A DNA stretch of 15,818 bases, taken from NCBI GenBank assembly GCA_030016465.1, contig JASEJL010000017.1, forward strand, positions 1-15,818, read 5' to 3'. Under the pieces are notes generated by a model. The model was not told the DNA's origin and did not search any database. It worked only from the letters and a program-made list of their open reading frames with translations. Positions 13,100-15,818 of this stretch are shown here, piece by piece. The first letter of the stretch is position 1. Each line of letters opens with the position of its first letter. Made by a program: the position numbers and the translations under genes. The stretch is from Patescibacteria group bacterium (lineage in GTDB: Bacteria > Patescibacteriota > Minisyncoccia > Minisyncoccales > DG-74-1).

Positions 13100-14011
13100 A
13101 TAAAATGTCTTTTACTTTTTTCCGGAGGTTTAGATTCAATTTTGGCAGCAAAAATTTTAGAGAAGCAAAAAATTAAAATAATTCCAATTTGTTTTCAGAG
13201 TTATTTTTTTAACTGCAATTTAGCAAAAAGATCAGCCAAAAGTCTAGGATTAAAGCTGAAAGTAGTTGATTTTTCAAAAGAGCATCTTCAAATTGTCAAA
13301 TCGCCAAAATATGGAAGGGGTAAGGGAATGAATCCCTGTCTTGATTGCCGTTTATTAATGTTAAAAACCGCCAAGCAGTTTGCTAAACTGAGGCGGAACA
13401 AATTTAACCTTCTAGCAACTGGCGAGGTTTTGGGAGAAAGACCTTTTTCTCAAAATATTAATGCTTTGAAATTAATAGAAAAAGAAGCTAATTTAAAGGG
13501 TTTAATTCTGAGACCTCTTTCAGCTAAAGTTTTACCAGAAACAATTTATGAGAAAAAAGGAATCGTAAAAAGAGAGCAGTTATTTAATATTTCCGGAAAA
13601 TCAAGAAAATCCCAATTATCTTTAGTCAAAAAATTTAAAATAAAAGAATTTCCCCAACCAGCCAGTGGTTGTATTCTAACTGATTCGGAGTATTCAAAGA
13701 AATTAAGAGAGCTTTTTAGAAAAGTGCCAGATTGTAATGGTAATGATTGTCAAATTTTAAGAAAAGGCAGGGTTTTTTGGCAGGGAAAGGTTCTATTTAT
13801 TGTTGCCAGAAATGAAAAAGAGTGTTATGAATTGAAGAAATTAGGCAAGAAAAAAGATTTGATTTTAGAACCAAAAAATTTCCCTGGACCAACAGTCTTA
13901 ATCAGAAGTTTTAGCAGAAAAATGGAAAAAAATATTTTAGAAAAAGCCAGAAATCTTTTATTAAAATATTCTAAAAAAATTCCTAAAAATCCAGAAATAA
14001 ATGTCATTTAA
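13097..14011 (+). CDS. PP-loop ATPase, tRNA thiolation-type
   Basis: This 304-residue protein begins with the PP-loop SGGLDS (residues 9-14) that binds ATP and adenylates RNA substrates. Next come GKGMNPCLDCR (Cys pair near residues 82-85), TGEVLGERPFSQN and PASGCILTD. The C-terminal part, KGRVFWQGKVLFIVARNEKE up to FPGPTVLIRSF, resembles the NFACT-R-type RNA-binding domain found with such PP-loop enzymes. The combination suggests thiolation of a tRNA uridine, as in ThiI/MnmA-like proteins, with the cysteines carrying sulfur. The exact tRNA position is not readable. ATG at 13097 shares bases with the stop of the glycosyltransferase scrap. It overlaps the damaged alkyltransferase by 11 bases. 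Confidence 0.75.
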   Translation: MIKCLLLFSGGLDSILAAKILEKQKIKIIPICFQSYFFNCNLAKRSAKSLGLKLKVVDFSKEHLQIVKSPKYGRGKGMNPCLDCRLLMLKTAKQFAKLRRNKFNLLATGEVLGERPFSQNINALKLIEKEANLKGLILRPLSAKVLPETIYEKKGIVKREQLFNISGKSRKSQLSLVKKFKIKEFPQPASGCILTDSEYSKKLRELFRKVPDCNGNDCQILRKGRVFWQGKVLFIVARNEKECYELKKLGKKKDLILEPKNFPGPTVLIRSFSRKMEKNILEKARNLLLKYSKKIPKNPEINVI

Positions 14012-14219
14012 AAAAGTTTTAAATGTGGTAAGAAAGATTCCAAAAGGGAAGACAATGAGCTACAAAGTAGTGGCAGAATTGGCTGGAAAGCCTAAAGCCT
14101 GGCGGGCAGTGGGCAATATCTTGAATAAAAATCAAGACCCAAAAATTCCTTGTTACCAGGTGATAAAATCTAACGGAAGAGTTGGTGGCTATAAAGATGA
14201 AATAAAAATGGTAAAATAG
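14001..14219 (+). CDS. Shortened alkyltransferase paralog, altered active site
   Basis: This 72-residue protein is a close paralog of the alkyltransferase at 10986-11267, sharing KPKAWRAVGNILNKN and SNGRVGGY. The active site PCHRV reads PCYQV here: Cys51 is kept but the His that activates it is Tyr52, and the next Arg is Gln53. Both changes can come from single transitions (CAC to TAC, CGG to CAG). The protein ends soon after GGY, lacking the terminal helix of the full-length copy. It differs from alkyltransferase-like proteins, which replace the Cys by Trp. It is probably inactive in repair and may be an early pseudogene or a DNA-binding remnant. Its start overlaps the PP-loop gene. Confidence 0.65.
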   Translation: MSFKKVLNVVRKIPKGKTMSYKVVAELAGKPKAWRAVGNILNKNQDPKIPCYQVIKSNGRVGGYKDEIKMVK

Positions 14220-14232
14220 AAATAGAACTTTA

Positions 14233-14267
14233 TCCTAAGCATTAGGACTATATCCTATGCACTAGGA
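14233..14267 (+). promoter_or_regulatory. Tandem operator-like palindromes before purF-like gene
   Basis: Two 15-base interrupted palindromes, TCCTA-N5-TAGGA, lie at 14233-14247 and 14253-14267. They start exactly 20 bases (about two helical turns) apart, so both face the same side of DNA. The centres are similar (AGCAT, TGCAC). A -10-like CTATAT lies between them. This looks like a double binding site for a dimeric regulator of the PurF-like gene; no regulator gene is seen nearby. Confidence 0.6.
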
Positions 14268-14289
14268 GGATTTGTTGTTTAACAAAATA

Positions 14290-14298
14290 AAGGAGGTG
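14290..14298 (+). promoter_or_regulatory. Strong Shine-Dalgarno of purF-like gene
   Basis: AAGGAGGTG is a full match to the 16S rRNA tail, with the AGGAGG core ending six bases before the ATG at 14303. It is the only perfect ribosome site I found in the window; most other genes start by overlap or from leaderless mRNA. Confidence 0.8.
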
Positions 14299-14302
14299 TA
14301 GG

Positions 14303-15652
14303 ATGGCAGGATTTTTTGCTCTCAGTATAAATCCCGAAACTTACAAGGGTAATTTTTTGGAGGATTTGTTTTGGGAGACATTTTACCAGCAACATCTAGG
14401 TCATGAATATGCGGGATTGGCAACTTATGATGAGAAAAAGATTAAAACTCGTACTCACCCAGGACTCTTTAGACCTAACTTTAGGAAAGATTTAGCTGGA
14501 CTTGAAGGAACAGAAGGAATTGGTTATTGTGGGGAATATGAAGAACCTATTTTAGTGGATTCGAGGTTGGGCGAATTTGCTATTTGCTTTTCTGGCAATC
14601 TCATTAATCGAGATAAGTTGGTAAAAAGATTTAAAACATTTGGTCATTCTTTTGCCAAGGAAGGAATAGATATTGAGGTAATTGCTAAGTTAATCGCTCA
14701 AGGAGATAAATTTACTGACGGTATAAAGAGAATGACTCAAGAGATTAAAGGAGCTTATTCTCTCGCGATCCTTACTGAAGAAGGAATTTATGTTGCCTGT
14801 GATCCGAGTAGTCATTGGCCATTAGTTGTTGGTGAAAAAACCGGGGCAGTGGTAGTTGCTTCGGATCCTTGCGGTTTTGAAAATTGGGATTTTGAACGCA
14901 AGCGGGATCTGGAACCAGGGGAAATTGCCCTACTTAAATACGGACGGTTGGAAACAAAAGAAAAAATGCCGAGCGATAAGACTCAAATCTGTAGCTTTAT
15001 CTGGATTTATACCAACTATCCCAATGCCACATTTAGAAACATCCCTGGCTCTTTGGTTAGAAAGAAACTGCTGGCGTTATTGGCTCAGCGGGATATTGAG
15101 AAAGGGTTCATACCGGATGTGGTAATACCAGTTCCTCACTCCGGAAGATTTCCAGCTATTGGTTATCATCAGGAATTCTGCCGCCAAATAAATGAAAAGA
15201 AAATAAAGAAAATTCCTCTATACGATGAGGCTTTGATCCAATACATTTTTGCTGGCAGAAGTTATCTTCGTTTAGCCAACAAAGAAAGAAAGTTAGAGGC
15301 CTACATCAAACAATTAAGAAGTGCTGAAGATTTCTCAGGGAAAATAGCCGTGGTCTGTGACGATTCAATTAGAAGAGGCACTCAACTTCTCGAGAATTTA
15401 GTGCCAAAACTTAAAGCGGTAGGACTCAAAGAAATTCATCTCAGAATTGCCAATCCAGAATCTCTCTCCGCCTGTCCTTGGGGAAAAACAGTTAAAGCAG
15501 GAGAACTCTTAGCCTCCCAAATCCCAGCCAAGGAAAAGAGAATTGAAATTTTAGGTGTGGACAGTCTAGAACATCCAACCATTGAGGATCTAGCGAAAGC
15601 AATTGGACTTCCGCTAGAGACCCTCTGCGTTGACTGCGACTTACCAGCCTGA
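14303..15652 (+). CDS. PurF-like protein with dead glutaminase domain
   Basis: This 449-residue protein has the two-domain plan of amidophosphoribosyltransferase, the first step of purine synthesis. The N-terminal nucleophile Cys is missing: it starts MAGFFAL where family members have CGIFG after the Met. The glutaminase Arg region (R-Y-S-T) reads IGYCGEYEE, and the oxyanion NGNL reads SGNL. The phosphoribosyltransferase half keeps IPVPHSGRFPAIGY (near 275) and the PRPP loop VVCDDSIRRGTQ (near 350). Four cysteines fit the Fe-S ligands of Bacillus-type PurF: Cys230 (ICSF), Cys391 (ACPWG), Cys442 and Cys445 (CVDC). It may use ammonia or serve another phosphoribosyl reaction. It has its own operators and strong ribosome site. 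Confidence 0.82.
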   Translation: MAGFFALSINPETYKGNFLEDLFWETFYQQHLGHEYAGLATYDEKKIKTRTHPGLFRPNFRKDLAGLEGTEGIGYCGEYEEPILVDSRLGEFAICFSGNLINRDKLVKRFKTFGHSFAKEGIDIEVIAKLIAQGDKFTDGIKRMTQEIKGAYSLAILTEEGIYVACDPSSHWPLVVGEKTGAVVVASDPCGFENWDFERKRDLEPGEIALLKYGRLETKEKMPSDKTQICSFIWIYTNYPNATFRNIPGSLVRKKLLALLAQRDIEKGFIPDVVIPVPHSGRFPAIGYHQEFCRQINEKKIKKIPLYDEALIQYIFAGRSYLRLANKERKLEAYIKQLRSAEDFSGKIAVVCDDSIRRGTQLLENLVPKLKAVGLKEIHLRIANPESLSACPWGKTVKAGELLASQIPAKEKRIEILGVDSLEHPTIEDLAKAIGLPLETLCVDCDLPA

Positions 15653-15688
15653 AATGAGAATGAGTTAGAAAAATTTTATGAACTAAAA

Positions 15689-15715
15689 GCCACCCTTTTG
15701 AGGGTGGCGCTTCTT
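15689..15715. terminator. Bidirectional terminator between convergent genes
   Basis: GCCACCCT (15689-15696) pairs with AGGGTGGC (15701-15708) around a TTTG loop. A T-rich tail follows on the + strand (to 15718), and AACTAAAA upstream gives a T-rich tail on the - strand. It ends both the PurF-like transcript and the rplT transcript. Confidence 0.85.
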
Positions 15716-15732
15716 TTTAAATTTATTTGAGA

Positions 15733-15818
15733 TTAACCTTTTATTTCTGCTACTATCTTTTTGAAAATTTCAGGATGGTTTTGGGCTAAAGTTGCTAAAA
15801 TTTTTCTATCAAGCTCAA
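15733..15818 (-). CDS. rplT: Ribosomal protein L20, C-terminal end
   Basis: The reverse strand reads ELDRKILATLAQNHPEIF and a further nine residues to a stop at 15733-15735. This is the C-terminal 27 residues of ribosomal protein L20, whose family ends with LDRK-x-LA-x-LA and PE-x-F-x-x-IV. The rest lies beyond the right edge. L20 binds 23S rRNA early in 50S assembly and usually sits after infC and rpmI. It converges on the PurF-like gene with a shared terminator between them. Confidence 0.85.
   Translation of the reverse strand, partial: ELDRKILATLAQNHPEIFKKIVAEIKG

Noticed and set aside
1..15818. CRISPR arrays, tRNA genes or a prophage
   Set aside because: No regularly spaced repeats, no cloverleaf-like stretch in any gap, and no phage structural or integrase genes were seen.

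Overview
The window is AT-rich, gene-dense and reads almost entirely on the + strand. Translation with the standard bacterial code (TGA as stop) gives clean genes. Small single-domain versions of familiar proteins (a half-size MFS protein, a minimal MscS channel, an alkyltransferase domain alone), many 1-20 nt overlaps, start sites only 8-9 bases behind -10 boxes, a PHP-type DNA polymerase X and a free-standing four-helix (S23-type) gene suggest a Patescibacteria/CPR bacterium, probably parcubacterial. This placement is inference from gene content; no rRNA is present.

Left region (1-3650) is partly derelict. After a terminator and a structured repeat element (206-339) comes an HD-domain nucleotidase-like gene with a changed metal ligand, then a decayed alpha/beta-hydrolase-like gene, an intact DUF72 gene, a frameshifted IS1595-type transposase and a caspase-like peptidase remnant joined to the transposase frame. 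A VapBC-type toxin-antitoxin cassette (3713-4439) with a palindromic operator in its promoter follows, bracketed by two similar terminators.

Middle region (4500-8677) is a run of housekeeping-type genes: a membrane flippase-like protein, YjbQ, a four-helix-bundle gene flanked by complementary arms like a 23S rRNA intervening sequence, a six-helix MFS protein, and DNA polymerase X. A promoter with perfect consensus boxes (8712-8740) then starts a second run: antitoxin, RelE-like toxin, Nudix hydrolase, a decayed TreT-type glycosyltransferase, MscS, O6-alkylguanine alkyltransferase and IMP dehydrogenase (to 12744), with no obvious terminator between them.

Right region (12745-15818) holds a roughly 350-base gap with a hairpin, a promoter candidate and a second scrap of the glycosyltransferase C-terminus. 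It continues with a PP-loop tRNA-thiolation-type gene, a second, damaged alkyltransferase copy, tandem operator-like sites, and a PurF-like protein whose glutaminase residues are gone while its phosphoribosyltransferase and Fe-S cysteines remain. A bidirectional terminator separates it from the convergent end of rplT (L20).

The most interesting points are the 206-339 element with mutually exclusive pairings over a start codon, the intervening-sequence-like four-helix gene, the glutaminase-dead PurF with its tandem operators, the repeated glycosyltransferase/alkyltransferase traces, and the transposase-caspase junction. Purine-related functions (nucleotidase, Nudix, GuaB, PurF-like) recur, but no complete purine pathway is visible.
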